A stretch of 64,000 nt of DNA, from assembly GCF_001806325.1 (NCBI RefSeq), contig NZ_CP017580.1:3534001-3598000 (forward strand). Reading direction: 5' to 3'. Of the stretch, positions 50,652 to 60,143 are shown piece after piece; within the stretch, counting starts at the first letter, position 1, and each line of letters starts with the position of its first letter. The notes under the pieces were generated by a model that saw nothing but the letters and a program-made list of their open reading frames with translations, did not search any database and was not told where the DNA came from. The position numbers and the translations under genes were made by a program. The stretch is from Curtobacterium sp. BH-2-1-1. GTDB taxonomy: Bacteria; Actinomycetota; Actinomycetes; Actinomycetales; Microbacteriaceae.

Positions 50652-51464
50652 ATGGCGAACCGCAACCACGACCGCGCCGCGGACGAACCCGTCAGCGAGT
50701 CCACGTCCGAGCAGCGACGCGAGGACGCGGCCGCCTGGTCGCCGGTGGCCCGGTACGCGTCCGAGCTGTTCGGCACGTTCCTGCTCGTCCTCGGCGGCGT
50801 CGGCACCGCGCTGTTCGCCGCGAACGTCCCGAGTGCCACGGACAACCAGCAGGGCGTCGGCTACCTCGGCGTGGCCCTCGCGTTCGGTCTCACGCTCGTG
50901 GCCGGGATCTCGGCCGTCGGGCACATCTCCGGCGGTCACTTCAACCCCGCGGTCACGCTTGGTCTGCTCGCCGCGGGCCGCACCGATGCCCGCCACGTCG
51001 CCGGCTACATCGTGGCCCAGATCGTCGGTGGGCTCGCCGCGACGAGCATCATCGCCGCGGTGCTCTCCGGCAAGCCGGGGGCCTTCGCGGCCGCTCGTGA
51101 CGGGGGCTTCGCCTCGAACGGGTACGGATCGGCGAGCCCCGGCGGGTACGGCCTCGGGTCGGTGTTCCTCGCCGAGGCGGTCCTGACCGGTGTCTTCATC
51201 GCGGTGATCCTCTCCGTCACTGCCAAGAAGGAGTACCAGGCGGTCGCACCGTTCGGGATCGGGCTCACCCTGACGCTGATCCACCTCGTGAGCATCCCGA
51301 TCAGCAACACCAGCGTGAACCCGGCGCGATCGATCGCTGCCGCCGTCTACGGCGGGGCGACACCGCTCGCGCAGCTCTGGGTCTTCATCGTCGCCCCGAT
51401 CGTCGGTGCCGTCGTCGCCGGTGTGATCGTCCGCGTGAGCGGTCGGCGCCAGCTCACCAGCTGA
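50652..51464 (+). CDS. aqpZ: Aquaporin (MIP family)
   Basis: A 270-residue channel with six helices and both NPA boxes: GHISGGHFNPAVTLGLL and SNTSVNPARSIAAAVYGG. The residues around the second box fit water-specific aquaporins rather than glycerol channels. A charged 30-residue N-terminus precedes the first helix. The start at 50652 has GGAGAACACC upstream. Followed by a perfect hairpin. Confidence 0.92.
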   Translation: MANRNHDRAADEPVSESTSEQRREDAAAWSPVARYASELFGTFLLVLGGVGTALFAANVPSATDNQQGVGYLGVALAFGLTLVAGISAVGHISGGHFNPAVTLGLLAAGRTDARHVAGYIVAQIVGGLAATSIIAAVLSGKPGAFAAARDGGFASNGYGSASPGGYGLGSVFLAEAVLTGVFIAVILSVTAKKEYQAVAPFGIGLTLTLIHLVSIPISNTSVNPARSIAAAVYGGATPLAQLWVFIVAPIVGAVVAGVIVRVSGRRQLTS

Positions 51465-51484
51465 CGACCACCGCATCGCGGGAT

Positions 51485-51515
51485 GCCCCGCCGGTCCACA
51501 CCGGACCGGCGGGGC
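51485..51515 (+). terminator. Terminator hairpin after aquaporin
   Basis: Perfect 13-bp stem (GCCCCGCCGGTCC / GGACCGGCGGGGC) with a 5-nt loop, 20 nt after the stop. Confidence 0.75.
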
Positions 51516-51555
51516 GTACGTTCTGCGACACCGCTACCGACCACCGGGAGAACGC

Positions 51556-52095
51556 ATGAGCGCACGCACCACGACCGCTTCCGTCACCGCCAAGACCCTG
51601 CTCCGCATCGCCCTCGGCGCCGTCCTCGTGTCGCACGGCTCCCAGAAGCTCTTCGGCGCGTTCGGCGGCGGCGGGATCGATGGAACCGCCCAGGGCATGC
51701 ACCAGATGGGCTTCCGGCCCGGCCGCCGCAACGCCGTCCTGGCCGGGATCGGCGAGGCTGGCTCCGGTGCCGCCCTCGCGCTCGGCCTGGCGACCCCGAT
51801 CGCCGGTGCGGGTGCCGCGACGACCATGGGTGTCGCGTCGAGCGTGCACACCCCGAACGGCTTCTTCAACGCCGACGGCGGGTTCGAGTTGCCGGCGTTC
51901 CTCGGCTTCTCGGCGGCGATGTTCGCCCTCGGCGGCCCCGGTCCGGTGTCCCTCGACCACGCGTCCGGCCACGTCTTCGACCGTCCGTGGCTGCGGGGAC
52001 TCGCCCTCGCGGCGGTCCCTGTGGCGATCGCGGTCCAGGTCGCGCAGCGTCGGAAGGCGCTCGCCTCGGAACCGGCGGCTGCCGACGAGTCGTAG
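51556..52095 (+). CDS. DoxX-family membrane protein
   Basis: A 179-residue protein with four helices and the DoxX start RIALGAVLVSHGSQKLFGAF. It also has GFRPGRRNAVLAGIGEAGSG and a VHTPNGFFNADGGFELP loop common in this family. DoxX proteins act in oxidative-stress and quinone-linked membrane processes. Ends 8 nt before palindrome copy 5. Confidence 0.85.
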   Translation: MSARTTTASVTAKTLLRIALGAVLVSHGSQKLFGAFGGGGIDGTAQGMHQMGFRPGRRNAVLAGIGEAGSGAALALGLATPIAGAGAATTMGVASSVHTPNGFFNADGGFELPAFLGFSAAMFALGGPGPVSLDHASGHVFDRPWLRGLALAAVPVAIAVQVAQRRKALASEPAAADES

Positions 52096-52103
52096 GACGT
52101 GAC

Positions 52104-52145
52104 GGACGGGAGGCGCGGTGCCAGCCCGCACCGCGCCTCCCGTCC
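52104..52145. repeat. Dispersed palindrome, copy 5
   Basis: 42 nt, arms as in copy 2 but centre CAGCCC instead of GGGCCC. Between convergent doxX-type (stop 52095) and antiporter (stop 52167) genes. Confidence 0.82.
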
Positions 52146-52166
52146 GGGCACTCGCCGGCGAGACCG

Positions 52167-53747
52167 TCAGGTCGTGGTGACCCCGCTCAACCGCGCCTCC
52201 TCCGCGTCGTACCCCGACCGCACCTGCCGCAGCACGAGGTCGTCGATCTCGTCGGCGTCCCGCAACCGCAGGAGCGTCGCGGCCTTGTGCCGGACCAGCG
52301 CGAGCTCCAGGGCGACCGCGGTGTCGTGCCGTTGCAGGGCCGGGTGGTCGTCGTCCTCCTCCTCGCGGGCCTGGATCACGTCGAGGTGCGCCTCGTAGTC
52401 CTTCCGCACCCGCTCCACGGTCGCACGGTCCGCGCCGGTCGAGCGGGCCAGGCGCGGGAGTGCGTCGAGCGCCTCCTCGATCGCGGTGCGCTCGGCGTAG
52501 CGGCGCTCCTCGCCGACCGACTCGTCCTCGGGCAGCGCGGCCCGGCGGAGGACGGCCGGCAGCACCAGGGCCTGCCCGACGATCGTGACGACGACGACCC
52601 CGGCGGTGACGAAGACGATGAGGTCCCGGTCGGGGAAGGCCGCGCCGGACTCGAGGGTCCGGGGCACGGCGACGGCCATCGCGAGCGACACCGCCCCGCG
52701 GAACCCGGCGAAGCCGCTGACGAGCCGGTCCCGGTGGCCCTCGCGCGGTGCTCCGCCGGACCGTCGGGTGACGAGCCACACCGTGCCGCCGGCAGCGTTG
52801 AGGAACGCGAACCGCACGAGCACGAGGGCGATCGACACCGCGGCGATCACGCCGGTGGCGCGCAGGAGCTCGGCGGGCTCCAGCGCACGGGCGGCGACCA
52901 TCGCCTCGATGCCGACGAGCACGAACAGCGCGCCGTTCAGCAGGAACGTCAGGAAGGACCAGAACGCGCGGACCTGCTGACGGGTCTCGGCGCGGTCGAG
53001 CTTCGGACCGACCTGGCTCACCACGATGCCGGCGGCCACGACCGCGAGGACGCCGGAGGCCCCGATCGCCTCGGCACCGAGGAACGCGACGAACGGCACG
53101 AGGAGCGTCACCAGGTTCTCGAGGACGACCGTGTCGACGCGCCGGAGCACCTGCGTGCCGAGCCACGCCGCGACCAGACCGGCCGCCACGCCGCCGAGGT
53201 AGGACAGCGCGAGCATGCCCGAGACGCCCCAGAACGTGAGCTCCTGCGTGCCGACCGTGACCGCGACGGCGATGCCGTAGACCACGAGGGTGGTGCCGTC
53301 GTTGACGAGGCTCTCGGCACGCAGCACCGTGACGTTCCGTCGCGGAAGCATCTTCGTGAGCACCCCGACGGCCGTGGCGTCGGTCGGGGCCACGGCGGCA
53401 CCGAGCACCCAGGCCGGACCCCACGGCATGCCGAGCAGGTGGAGCAGGACGGCGATCGCCCCGGCCGTGACCACGACGAGCAGCGTGCCCATCAGGACGA
53501 TGCCGCGCAGGTTCTTCCGGATCTCGCGCAGGGACGTCGTCAGGCTCTCCCAGTACAGCAGCGCCGGCAGGAAGAGCAGCAGGACGGCGTCGGCGGGGAG
53601 CTGCACGCCGGCGAACTCGGGCACGAGGGCGAGCAGCGCGCCGAAGACGAGCAGCAGCACCGGCGGGGCGACCCGGATGCGGTCGGCGATGCCCGCCGTC
53701 AGGGCGATGGCGAGGCCGAGCACGACCACCAGTTCAGGTCCCAGCAC
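52167..53747 (-). CDS. CPA1-family Na+/H+ antiporter
   Basis: A 526-residue antiporter with about 12 helices, including FLPALLYWESLTTSLREIRK and AAVAPTDATAVGVL, the region carrying the ion-binding residues in CPA1 proteins, and RAESLVNDGTTLVVY. A charged cytoplasmic tail follows (about 430-526). The GTG at 53747 is chosen because GAGGA is 6 nt upstream; another GTG two codons earlier abuts the GAGGA. Confidence 0.88.
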   Translation of the reverse strand: MLGPELVVVLGLAIALTAGIADRIRVAPPVLLLVFGALLALVPEFAGVQLPADAVLLLFLPALLYWESLTTSLREIRKNLRGIVLMGTLLVVVTAGAIAVLLHLLGMPWGPAWVLGAAVAPTDATAVGVLTKMLPRRNVTVLRAESLVNDGTTLVVYGIAVAVTVGTQELTFWGVSGMLALSYLGGVAAGLVAAWLGTQVLRRVDTVVLENLVTLLVPFVAFLGAEAIGASGVLAVVAAGIVVSQVGPKLDRAETRQQVRAFWSFLTFLLNGALFVLVGIEAMVAARALEPAELLRATGVIAAVSIALVLVRFAFLNAAGGTVWLVTRRSGGAPREGHRDRLVSGFAGFRGAVSLAMAVAVPRTLESGAAFPDRDLIVFVTAGVVVVTIVGQALVLPAVLRRAALPEDESVGEERRYAERTAIEEALDALPRLARSTGADRATVERVRKDYEAHLDVIQAREEEDDDHPALQRHDTAVALELALVRHKAATLLRLRDADEIDDLVLRQVRSGYDAEEARLSGVTTT

Positions 53748-53834
53748 ACGCACTCCTCGATCGACCGACACCCCAGTCAACGCGGTGGGCGCTGACAGCG
53801 CACACGCGCGCCGGGCGGTGGCGCGACCAGTGCC

Positions 53835-53876
53835 GGACGGGAGGCGCGGGTCGGGCCCGACCCGCGCCTCCCGTCC
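53835..53876. repeat. Dispersed palindrome, copy 6 with compensated changes
   Basis: Perfect 42-nt palindrome in which the inner TGC of the left arm is GTC and the matching GCA of the right arm is GAC, so pairing is kept. One nt from the stop of the minus-strand DUF427 gene. Confidence 0.85.
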
Positions 53877-53877
53877 G

Positions 53878-54687
53878 TCAGACGCGCAGGTCCACCGCGG
53901 ACGACGCGCGGACGCCGTCCACCTCGACGACCACCCGCTCACCCCAGAACGCGACGCGGTCGCGGACGGCGGCCACCGCGGGGAAGGGGTCCGGGTAGGA
54001 CCACGCGACGTCCTCGACGGTGCCGTCCGCGCGCCGGACTCCCCAGTACGCGGTCGCGTGGCCCTTGTACGGGCACTCGCTGGCGGTGTCGGTGGCGACG
54101 AGCTCGTCGAACCGGACGTCCTCGCGGGGCAGGTACCAGCGCGTCGGCAGGCCGGTCTCGTACACGGCGACGGGCGAACGGGAGTCGGCGAGCACCCGGT
54201 CGCCGTCGCGGACCACGACGTGCCGGCTGCTCGGGAGCGCGTCCACCCGGTTGTGCGGGTCGCGGGGATGGGTGATGACGCGCTCGTCCTCCTCGTACCA
54301 GGCGTCCAGGACTCCCGGGGTCCACGTGACGCCGAGCCACCCGTCGAGGCCGTCGTCGTCCCACGACCAGGCGACGTGCGGGACGACCCGGTCGGGGAGC
54401 CGGAGGTGGTACCAGCGTCGGGCCGGTCGGACCGGGCGCCAGGACCGACCCGGTGCGGGTGCGTCGTCCGCCGGCGACAGGAGGTCGGTGCGGACGTCGG
54501 CTCGCGGGATCCCGTACTCGGGGACCTTGTGGGCGGCCTCCCACACGAGGATCGGCGCACGGGTGTCGACGACCGTCAGGCCGTCGACGACCGCGCGGAC
54601 CCAGCGGCTGCTGGGCTCCCACGTGAGGTGGTCCGGCAGGGCGGGGTGACGACGGCGGAGGGTGTCGGATTCGGCGGGCTGCGGCAC
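53878..54687 (-). CDS. Double DUF427 protein
   Basis: A 269-residue protein with two DUF427 repeats (about 30-135 and 150-260). The second has the clearest signature, ETGLPTRWYLPREDV, then CPYKGHATAYWGV; the first has VWEAAHKVPEYGIP. DUF427 is a small beta-fold of unknown function. It shares an upstream region with the monooxygenase operon. Confidence 0.85.
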   Translation of the reverse strand: MPQPAESDTLRRRHPALPDHLTWEPSSRWVRAVVDGLTVVDTRAPILVWEAAHKVPEYGIPRADVRTDLLSPADDAPAPGRSWRPVRPARRWYHLRLPDRVVPHVAWSWDDDGLDGWLGVTWTPGVLDAWYEEDERVITHPRDPHNRVDALPSSRHVVVRDGDRVLADSRSPVAVYETGLPTRWYLPREDVRFDELVATDTASECPYKGHATAYWGVRRADGTVEDVAWSYPDPFPAVAAVRDRVAFWGERVVVEVDGVRASSAVDLRV

Positions 54688-54730
54688 GGGGCGATCATGC
54701 TCCTCGGACGCCGTCCGTGCGCACTCCTAC

Positions 54731-54750
54731 GTTGTGTGACGTCGCGCAAC
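54731..54750. promoter_or_regulatory. Candidate operator before the monooxygenase operon
   Basis: GTTGTGTGACGTCGCGCAAC is a 20-bp palindrome with two mismatched pairs. It lies between the divergent DUF427 and monooxygenase genes. No regulator gene is adjacent. Confidence 0.45.
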
Positions 54751-54823
54751 GCTCCGTTACGTCGCCGCTCGTGGACCGTCGGTGGTGCGTGTTTGCATCA
54801 CTCCACTGACGAGGGAGTGTTCC

Positions 54824-55885
54824 ATGACGCACGTCGAACGGGCCGCCCGCGTGGCCTCGGTGCCACTGCGGATCGCGGTGTTCTCGCACGGGACGGAAGC
54901 GCCGCCGGCGAGCCGGGCGTACCGCGACGAGCTGGACCTGTTCGCCGCCGCGGAACGACTCGGGTACGAGAGCGCGTGGGTCCGTCAGTTCCACTTCCGG
55001 CACGACGACGACCCGACCCGCGGCGGGCTGCCGTCACCGTTCGTCTTCTTCGCCGCCCTCGCCGAGCGCACCTCGACCCTGCGGCTCGGACTCGGTGCGG
55101 TGACGCTCCCGCACGAGGACCCGGTCCGCGTCGCCGAGGACGCCGCGGTGCTCGACGCGCTCAGTGACGGCCGGGTCGAGCTCGGCGTCGCGAACGGCGG
55201 CGGCCCGGAGACCCTCGACGTCTTCGCGCCGGACCTCGCCCACGCCGAGCACGAGGCACGTCGGGCGGCCTTCGACGCCCAGCTCGACACGCTGCTCGGT
55301 GCGCTCCGCGGGGAGCCGCTCGGGACCGGCACGGCCCGACTGAACCCGGACGGCAGCGCGCTGCTGGACCGGCTCTGGGACGCCACCCTCACCGCCGGCA
55401 GCGCGGCGATCGCCGCCACCCGGGGACACGGGGTCCTGGTCGGCACGACCCAGACGGTACCGGCCGAGGTCACCGCCGCCGCCTACCTCGACGCACTGCC
55501 CGACGGCGCGGTGCCGCGGGTGGCGCTCTCCACCGCGATCTACCCGGCCCGTGACCGTGCCACGGCGCTGCGCGAGGCCCGTGCCGGCATCGAGGCGAAG
55601 TACGCGTGGGGCGAGTCGTTCCTGCCCCCGGCGTCGACCCTGGCCGAGAAGGCCGCGTCGCTGAACCTGCACTACGGCACCGCCGAGGACATCGCCGAGT
55701 CGATCCTGTCGAAGCCGTACTCCCGGTACGCCACGCAGCTCAACGTGCAGGTCGAGCACGGCTACGCCGACCAGGAGCGTCGGCGCGAGGCCCTCGCGCT
55801 GTTCGCGGAGGACGTCGCGCCACGCATCGGGGCGACGGTGGGGCCGGTCGCACCGGCACGGACACGAGAGGCGGTGACGGCATGA
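54824..55885 (+). CDS. Luciferase-like flavin monooxygenase (LLM class)
   Basis: A 353-residue TIM-barrel flavin monooxygenase: PLRIAVFSHGTEAPP, RLGYESAWVRQFHF, LRLGLGAVTLPHEDPVRVAE and LSDGRVELGVANGGG. It belongs to the bacterial-luciferase alpha/beta group that uses FMNH2 and O2. ATG at 54824 after GAGGGAG. First of seven genes joined by 4-nt overlaps or short gaps. Probably shares a substrate route with the next two enzymes. Confidence 0.88.
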   Translation: MTHVERAARVASVPLRIAVFSHGTEAPPASRAYRDELDLFAAAERLGYESAWVRQFHFRHDDDPTRGGLPSPFVFFAALAERTSTLRLGLGAVTLPHEDPVRVAEDAAVLDALSDGRVELGVANGGGPETLDVFAPDLAHAEHEARRAAFDAQLDTLLGALRGEPLGTGTARLNPDGSALLDRLWDATLTAGSAAIAATRGHGVLVGTTQTVPAEVTAAAYLDALPDGAVPRVALSTAIYPARDRATALREARAGIEAKYAWGESFLPPASTLAEKAASLNLHYGTAEDIAESILSKPYSRYATQLNVQVEHGYADQERRREALALFAEDVAPRIGATVGPVAPARTREAVTA

Positions 55886-57225
55886 CGCGCGACGGCGGCC
55901 TCGTGCTGGGCGGGATGGTCTTCTACCCGGGCGGTGAACACGTCACGAGCTGGCGGCTGCCCGGCAGCGAACCGGAGCAGTACCTCGACGTGGAGTACTA
56001 CGTCCGGTTCGCCCAGACGCTCGAGCGTGGCGGGTTCGCGACGCTCTTCATCGCCGACGAGCTCTACGTCTGGGACCGCTTCGACTCCGGCATCGACCAC
56101 GTCGTGAACATCCGCACCGAGCCCTTCACGCTGCTCGGCGCGCTCTCGCAGCGGACCGAGCACATCGGACTCGCCGCCACGGTGTCGACGACGTACAACG
56201 AGCCGTACCACGTCGCACGGAAGCTCGCCTCGCTCGACCACCTCAGCGAGGGCCGCGCCGCGTGGAACCTCGTCACGAGCGCCTCCGACGAAGAGGCGTG
56301 GAACTTCGGGCGCGACGCCAACCTCGACCACGCGGTGCGCTACCGGCGCGGGGCCGAGTTCGTCGACGTCGTGCAGGGACTCTGGGACAGCTGGGACGAC
56401 GACGCCTTCCTCCACGACAAGCAGTCCGGGTACTTCGCCAAGCGCGAGGGCCTGCACGTCCTCGACCACCAGGGGGAGTTCTTCCGGGTGCGGGGACCCC
56501 TGAACATCGCCCGCCCGCCCCAGGCGCACCCGGTGCTGTTCCAGGCCGGCGCGTCCGAGGCCGGCCGAGCGCTGGCGGGGGCGAAGGCCGAGGGCGTGTT
56601 CACGCTCTGGCAGGACGAGCTCGCCGACGCGCAGGCGCTGTACGCCGACTACAAGCGGCGAGCCGTCGACAACGGTCGCGATCCGTCGTCGATGCTCATC
56701 CTGCCGGCCGTGTCGCCCGTCATCGGCGACACCGAGGCGGACGCGCTGCGCCAGCTCGATGAGATCGAGGAGCTCACGCCGGACCGCGTCTCGCTCGACC
56801 TGCTCTCGCACTACCTGCAGACCGACCTGTCCGACCGGCCGCTCGACGCGCCGTTCGAGCACGTCTTCGACGAGTCGTCGATCACCCAGTCGAAGTCGGT
56901 GTACGAGTCGATCCGACGCATCGCCGCGGACGCCACGACGCTGCGCGAGGTCTACCGGACGATCCTGCGGCGCCGGTTCCTGCCCGGGACACCCGAGCAG
57001 ATCGCGGACTGGCTGACCGAGCGCTACGAGCAGGACGCCGCGGACGGCTTCATGCTCGCGTTCTCGTCGATCCCGGTGAGCGTGGACCGGTTCGTCGACC
57101 AGGTGGTGCCGGAACTCGAACGCCGCGGCGTGTACGACCGCACGTACCGCGGGGACACCCTGCGCGAGCAACTCGGGCTGGCGCGACCGGCGAGCACGCT
57201 CCGGACGGCGGAGGTCTCGGCATGA
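55882..57225 (+). CDS. NtaA/SnaA/DszA-type flavin monooxygenase
   Basis: A 447-residue monooxygenase of the nitrilotriacetate/dibenzothiophene-sulfone group: TLERGGFATLFIADELYVWD, GLAATVSTTYNEPYHVARKL, EGRAAWNLVTSASDEEAWNF, and PPQAHPVLFQAGASEAGR. Enzymes of this group cleave C-S or C-N bonds of organic compounds. It is a tandem paralogue of the next gene. Confidence 0.9.
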   Translation: MTRDGGLVLGGMVFYPGGEHVTSWRLPGSEPEQYLDVEYYVRFAQTLERGGFATLFIADELYVWDRFDSGIDHVVNIRTEPFTLLGALSQRTEHIGLAATVSTTYNEPYHVARKLASLDHLSEGRAAWNLVTSASDEEAWNFGRDANLDHAVRYRRGAEFVDVVQGLWDSWDDDAFLHDKQSGYFAKREGLHVLDHQGEFFRVRGPLNIARPPQAHPVLFQAGASEAGRALAGAKAEGVFTLWQDELADAQALYADYKRRAVDNGRDPSSMLILPAVSPVIGDTEADALRQLDEIEELTPDRVSLDLLSHYLQTDLSDRPLDAPFEHVFDESSITQSKSVYESIRRIAADATTLREVYRTILRRRFLPGTPEQIADWLTERYEQDAADGFMLAFSSIPVSVDRFVDQVVPELERRGVYDRTYRGDTLREQLGLARPASTLRTAEVSA

Positions 57226-58544
57226 GCGACCGGATCCTGCTCGGTGCGTTCGCCTTCCACCCCGGCGGCGCGCACGTCACCGGCTGGCGGCACCCGTCGT
57301 CGCGGCCGGCCGAGCACCTGACGATCGGCCACCACCGCCACATCGCGCAGAGCGCCGAGCGCGGGTTCTTCGACACGCTGTTCCTGGCGGACGGCCTGTA
57401 CTTCTGGGACCGGTACCCGTCGGGCGTCGACCACTACGGCGCGCTCCGCCCGGAGCCGTTCACCCTGCTCGCGGCGCTGTCCCAGGTGACCAGCCGCATC
57501 GGGCTCGCGGCGACGGTCTCGACCACATACAACGAGCCGTACCACGTGGCGCGGACGATCGCCTCCCTCGACCACATCAGCCGGGGCCGCGCGGCGTGGA
57601 ACCTCGTCACGAGCCGCTACGACGAAGAGGCCCGGAACTTCGGCGGCGACGCGCACATCGACCACTCCCGCCGGTACGAGCGTGGCCGCGAGTTCGTCGA
57701 CGTCGTCCACGGTCTGCTCGACAGCTGGGACGACGACGCGATCCGTGCGGACGCCGCGTCCGGGATCTTCGCCGACCGGGACGGGCTGCACCGGCTCGAC
57801 CACGACGGGGAGTCCTTCCGGGTGCGCGGTCCGCTCAACATTGCCCGGCCGCCGCAGGGCCACCCGCTGCTGTTCCAGGCCGGCGGCTCCGAGTCCGGCC
57901 TCGAGCTCGCCGCCGACACCGCGGACGCCGTGTTCACGCGGGGTGGGTCCGCGGCCGACGTCCGTCGGTTCGTCGACGACCTGCGCGCCCGGGCGGTCCG
58001 ACACGGTCGCGCTGCCGACGCCGTGAAGATCATGCCCTCGGTCATGCCGGTCGTGGGGGAGACCGCCGCCGACGCCCGGGCCGAGGCGGACGCGATCCTG
58101 GCGCTCACCCCGGACGCCCTCATCCTCGAGGACGTGTCGCACCAGATCGGCCAGGACCTGTCCGGGCGCGACGTCGACGTGCCGTTCGACTACGCCGAGG
58201 AGTTCGACACCTCGAACGAGACCCGGTCACCGAAGCCCGCGGTCGAGCGCCTGCTCGCGGACGCGCCGGCGACGCCCCGCGACGTCTACTCGTGGTCGTA
58301 CCGGCGGAGCCTGCTCACCGGCACCGGGCCGGAGATCGCCGACCGGCTCGAGGAACTCGCGGACGAGGGCGGAGCGGACGGCTTCATCGTGCAGTTCCCG
58401 TACCTGCCGGGTGGCATCGACCGCTTCGTCGACCACGTCGTGCCCGAGCTGCAGCGCCGCGGCCGGACCGCCACCACGTACGACGACCTCACCCTGCGCG
58501 AGCGGTTCGGACACCCCCGCGTGCCCGACCGTGCGCACCGCTGA
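57222..58544 (+). CDS. NtaA/SnaA/DszA-type flavin monooxygenase, paralogue
   Basis: A 440-residue enzyme with the same blocks in the same order (SAERGFFDTLFLADGLYFWD, GLAATVSTTYNEPYHVARTI, RGRAAWNLVTSRYDEEARNF). It differs from its neighbour in the active-site loops, so the pair may handle different substrates or successive steps. ATGA-coupled to the upstream gene. Confidence 0.9.
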   Translation: MSDRILLGAFAFHPGGAHVTGWRHPSSRPAEHLTIGHHRHIAQSAERGFFDTLFLADGLYFWDRYPSGVDHYGALRPEPFTLLAALSQVTSRIGLAATVSTTYNEPYHVARTIASLDHISRGRAAWNLVTSRYDEEARNFGGDAHIDHSRRYERGREFVDVVHGLLDSWDDDAIRADAASGIFADRDGLHRLDHDGESFRVRGPLNIARPPQGHPLLFQAGGSESGLELAADTADAVFTRGGSAADVRRFVDDLRARAVRHGRAADAVKIMPSVMPVVGETAADARAEADAILALTPDALILEDVSHQIGQDLSGRDVDVPFDYAEEFDTSNETRSPKPAVERLLADAPATPRDVYSWSYRRSLLTGTGPEIADRLEELADEGGADGFIVQFPYLPGGIDRFVDHVVPELQRRGRTATTYDDLTLRERFGHPRVPDRAHR

Positions 58545-58583
58545 CCGCACCACCCCCTGCACCCCGAACCCCAGGAGCCAACC

Positions 58584-60143
58584 ATGACCGTCGACCTCAC
58601 GTCGCGGCGGCGTCGCCTCAAGCGCCTCGCGCTCGCGGCCACCGCGTCCGCCCTCGCCCTCACCCTCGCCGCGTGCTCGTCCGGCGGCGACGCCTCGTCC
58701 GGCTCGTCGGACGCCGGCACCTACACGCTCGGCCTCCAGGAGCCCGACAGCACCATCAACCCCCTCACCACGTCCGACTACAACGCGATGTTCATCGTCG
58801 GGCTGGCATCCGAGGGACTCCTCAGCCAGGACGCGCAGGGCAAGCTCGAGGGCCGGCTCGCCGACTCCTGGAAGGCCTCGTCCGATGGCCGCACCTGGAC
58901 CGTCACCCTGCGCGACGGCCTGAAGTTCTCGGACGGCGCCGCCCTCACGAGCAAGGACGTCGTCGCGACGTTCGACTCGATCATCGGCACGGACAGCCAG
59001 TCGCCCGGCAAGTCGAGCTTCGAGGGCATCCTCGGGTCCGTCGCCGCGGACGGCGACTCCGCCGTGGAGTTCACGCTCGACAAGCCCTACGCCGACTTCC
59101 CGTACCTGCTCACCGGCTCGAACACGACGATCCAGCCCGCCGGCTTCACAGCATCGACGAACTGGGCGAAGCAGCCCGTCGGTGCCGGCCAGTTCGTGCT
59201 GTCGAAGTACTCCGCCGGCCAGGGCGCGACGTTCACGAAGAACCCCGACTACTGGGACGCGAAGGACGTCGACCTCGAGAAAGTCGACGTGAAGTTCTAC
59301 GCCGACGACCAGGCACAGCTGCTGGCCTTCCAGAGCGGCGAGATCGACCAGATCGCGTCGAGCCCCACCGCGACCTCGACGCTGCAGGCCTCCGACTACA
59401 ACGAGACCAAGCCGTACTACAACAAGTTCGACGGCATCTTCCTCGACGTGACCAAGGCGCCGTTCGACGACCCGGCCGTCCGCGAGGCGTTCGCCCTGGC
59501 GCTCGACCGGAAGGAGATCGTCAAGACGGTCTACGGCGGGAACGCCGAGGTCGGCAACGACACCACGTTCTTCCCGAGCTCCGCGATCCAGCCGAAGGGC
59601 CTCGAGCAGCGGTCGCAGGACGCGGCGAAGGTTCGGGAGCTCCTCGGCGGCAAGACCGTGTCGTTCGAGATCACCACGCTCGACGCCGAGAAGGCGCTCG
59701 CCCAGGTGGTGCAGCAGCAGCTCGAGGCCGTCGGCGGGTTCGACGTCACGCTCAAGGTGCTCACGAGCGCGCAGTACTACGCCGACGGGGCCGACACGCC
59801 GTGGCTCAACGCCCCCGTGACGATCACGAACTGGGCGCAGCGACTGCCGGCCCAGTACGTCGACCTGATCTACCGGTCCGGCGCCGCCTGGAACGCGTCG
59901 AAGTACTCGAACCCGGAGCTCGAGACCCTCGTCGACCAGTACGAGTCGACCACGTCGGAGTCCGAGCGGCAGGACCTCGCCGACCGGATCGCGACGATCG
60001 AGTGGACGGACCTGCCGGTGATCGTGCCGGCGTTCGCGTCGAGCAGCATCCTGCTGCAGAAGCGCGTGACGGGGACCTTCCGGTCCGGGCAGGACTTCCC
60101 GGGCGGGTTCGACTTCCGCGGGATCGGGGTCACCTCGTCATGA
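58584..60143 (+). CDS. ABC transporter substrate-binding lipoprotein (peptide/nickel type)
   Basis: A 519-residue SBP_bac_5 protein. Twin-basic N-terminus, hydrophobic stretch and lipobox LTLAAC with Cys31, then LADSWKASSDGRTWTVTLRD and VREAFALALDRKEIV, both family hallmarks. It is anchored outside the cell and binds the compound brought in by the permeases that follow. Confidence 0.92.
   Translation: MTVDLTSRRRRLKRLALAATASALALTLAACSSGGDASSGSSDAGTYTLGLQEPDSTINPLTTSDYNAMFIVGLASEGLLSQDAQGKLEGRLADSWKASSDGRTWTVTLRDGLKFSDGAALTSKDVVATFDSIIGTDSQSPGKSSFEGILGSVAADGDSAVEFTLDKPYADFPYLLTGSNTTIQPAGFTASTNWAKQPVGAGQFVLSKYSAGQGATFTKNPDYWDAKDVDLEKVDVKFYADDQAQLLAFQSGEIDQIASSPTATSTLQASDYNETKPYYNKFDGIFLDVTKAPFDDPAVREAFALALDRKEIVKTVYGGNAEVGNDTTFFPSSAIQPKGLEQRSQDAAKVRELLGGKTVSFEITTLDAEKALAQVVQQQLEAVGGFDVTLKVLTSAQYYADGADTPWLNAPVTITNWAQRLPAQYVDLIYRSGAAWNASKYSNPELETLVDQYESTTSESERQDLADRIATIEWTDLPVIVPAFASSSILLQKRVTGTFRSGQDFPGGFDFRGIGVTSS

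Noticed and set aside
9201..53876. Palindromes as insertion-sequence ends or attachment sites
   Set aside because: No transposase or integrase gene lies between any of them, there are no target-site duplications visible, and each follows a gene end.
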